Source: Patescibacteria group bacterium
GTDB taxonomy: Bacteria; Patescibacteriota; Patescibacteriia; UBA2169
Direction of reading: 5' to 3'
DNA: 33,768 bases
Assembly: GCA_018830465.1 (NCBI GenBank)
Contig: JAHJSI010000048.1
Coordinates: forward strand, 1-33,768
A model generated the notes under the pieces. It did no database searches. It saw only the letters and a program-made list of their open reading frames with translations, and was not told where the DNA came from. Below are positions 32,819 through 33,768 of the stretch, piece by piece (within the stretch, counting starts at the first letter, position 1; each line of letters opens with the position of its first letter). Both the position numbers and the translations under genes were made by a program.

Positions 32819-33768
32819 ATGGAGGTTTCTAAATCAAAAATATTTTTGCTTTGCTTATTGTCATTCGTAATTGGCGTTGGAGTGATGTCGTTTATTTCCG
32901 CCAGAGGCGGACCAGCCTCTGGCTGGGAGTTTTTGGCATCTTTTTATGCTTTTTTATTGTTGGATATTATTGTGTTGATAGTGTTTTGGTCGCATCGCAA
33001 GTACAGAATAACAGCTCTTTTGGGGCTGTTTTTTATTTTAGGCATAGCACGAATGATTTTAGCTCAGCCGAATTTGGAAGATGCTGGCCATATTGCGTAT
33101 TACAACGACCAAGATTTAGTTGTAGAAGGCGTTGTTATTATGGAGCCAGATGTGCGTTTAGATCATCAAAAGTTAACTCTTGAAGTGCGTGGTGTGTCAG
33201 TAAGCGATGATGAAGTCAGTGGACGGCTGCTCGTTAAAACAAATCTATATCCAGAATATAAGTATGGAGAATTGGTGCGCGTCAAATGTGAGATTGAACA
33301 GCCAGAACAAATAGAGGATTTCGCGTATGACAAGTATTTAGCGCGATATGATATTTACAGCGTATGCTGGCGCGGTCAGATCGAAAAGATTGATTCAGGC
33401 AAGGGCAATCCAGTGATGGCTGGCATTTTAGCTGTGAAAATATATTTCATGGATACAATCAATCAAATCATCAGCGAGCCGCATGCCGCATTTCTTGCTG
33501 GTTTATTAGTCGGAGCTAGGCGCGGCATACCTGAATATTTACTAGAAGCTTTCAATCGCACTGGCACAACGCACATTATCGCGATTTCTGGATCTAACAT
33601 TACAATCATCGCAGCAGTCATAATTGGATTTTTACAATTTCTTGGAGTAGCGCGCAAACGCGCGTTTTGGTGGATAAGCGCTGGCATTGTGATATTCGTG
33701 ATTATGACCGGAGCAACCGCGTCAGTTGTGCGCGCTGGCATTATGGGCATCTTTGTCTTGCTTGCTCG
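32819..33768 (+). CDS. comEC: ComEC/Rec2 DNA-uptake channel, N-terminal part (runs off the window)
   Basis: Open from 32819 to the window edge (316 codons and two bases), so only the N-terminal part is seen. Three hydrophobic segments lie at about 8-25, 38-57 and 63-82. A DUF4131/OB-like soluble region follows (VVEGVVIMEPDVRL to VKCEIEQPEQ). The start of the Competence domain shows HAAFLAGLLVGARRGIP, NRTGTTHIIAISGSNIT and TGATASVVRAGIMG, diagnostic of ComEC, which passes single-stranded DNA across the membrane. A 30-bp element adds SARGGPASGW at residues 27-36, just after the first hydrophobic segment. Confidence 0.93.
   Translation, partial: MEVSKSKIFLLCLLSFVIGVGVMSFISARGGPASGWEFLASFYAFLLLDIIVLIVFWSHRKYRITALLGLFFILGIARMILAQPNLEDAGHIAYYNDQDLVVEGVVIMEPDVRLDHQKLTLEVRGVSVSDDEVSGRLLVKTNLYPEYKYGELVRVKCEIEQPEQIEDFAYDKYLARYDIYSVCWRGQIEKIDSGKGNPVMAGILAVKIYFMDTINQIISEPHAAFLAGLLVGARRGIPEYLLEAFNRTGTTHIIAISGSNITIIAAVIIGFLQFLGVARKRAFWWISAGIVIFVIMTGATASVVRAGIMGIFVLLA
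32897..32926 (+). repeat. 30-bp double-hairpin element, copy D (in comEC)
   Basis: The halves are TCCGCCAGAGGCGGA and CCAGCCTCTGGCTGG, both perfect 6-3-6 hairpins. It begins on a codon boundary and encodes SARGGPASGW, in the same frame as the prfB copy. The second half is identical to that of copy C, while both sides of the first stem differ in a compensated way. Confidence 0.85.

Noticed and set aside
1..33768. tRNA genes, rRNA genes, insertion sequences and CRISPR arrays
   Set aside because: No T-loop GTTCRA pattern in the intergenic gaps, no rRNA signatures, no transposase motifs and no regular repeat-spacer array were seen by eye.

Overview
The window reads as a chromosomal segment of a reduced, AT-rich bacterium, most like a member of the Candidate Phyla Radiation (Patescibacteria, Parcubacteria-like). 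This placement is inference from gene content and style; there is no rRNA in the window. The supporting signs are trimmed universal proteins (Rel without its C-terminal regulatory domains, Mfd without most of its UvrB-like N-terminus), very tight spacing, few Shine-Dalgarno sites, several promoters whose -10 box sits almost on the start codon, and a giant surface protein with a VirB2-like pilin start. TGA is a normal stop: RF2 is present and carries the classical in-frame TGA frameshift signal.

Layout. Bases 1-1775 (+): parA-parB behind a TTGTCA/TATAAT promoter and a leader hairpin. 1768-8060 (-): a head-to-tail run in transcription order dprA, a 46-codon membrane ORF, folC, topA, rel. 8141-8440 (+): an orphan small basic protein with its own promoter, Shine-Dalgarno site and terminator. 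8498-10936 (-): mfd, probably leaderless. 10937-11194: an intergenic region with a strong + strand promoter and a 122-bp structured inverted repeat. 11195-14539 (-): LCP-family protein, der, pth. 14540-14655: back-to-back promoters. 14656-26542 (+): lepB, hisS, rpsU, yqeY, a YtxH-like protein, a 1947-residue pilin-like/IPT surface protein, two membrane-anchored calcium-repeat proteins, ybeY, dgkA. 26682-32429 (+): ftsA, ftsZ, nrdR, a small membrane protein, an HtrA protease and prfB. 32472-32732 (+): a second orphan small gene followed by a strong terminator. From 32819 to the window edge: the N-terminal part of comEC.

How the genes fit together: chromosome segregation (ParAB), division (FtsA, FtsZ), envelope work (LCP, LepB, DgkA, HtrA), DNA uptake and processing (ComEC, DprA, TopA, Mfd), stringent response (Rel), nucleotide and folate control (NrdR, FolC) and translation (HisRS, bS21, Pth, Der, YbeY, RF2). 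The lineage-specific part is 17473-25768, a likely cell-surface module: LepB just upstream could process the exported giant protein.

The most unusual signal is a 30-bp element made of two consecutive 15-nt hairpins (6-bp stem, 3-nt loop, twice). Four clear copies and one diverged copy occur here. Four of the five lie inside genes (folC twice, prfB, comEC) and add ten codons in frame. The first stem shows compensatory base changes between copies. Other GC-rich palindromes in topA and ftsA may be related insertions. Second in interest are the structured 122-bp element before mfd, repeated -10 boxes placed exactly six bases before a start codon, and two compositionally odd small genes that carry near-perfect Shine-Dalgarno sites.
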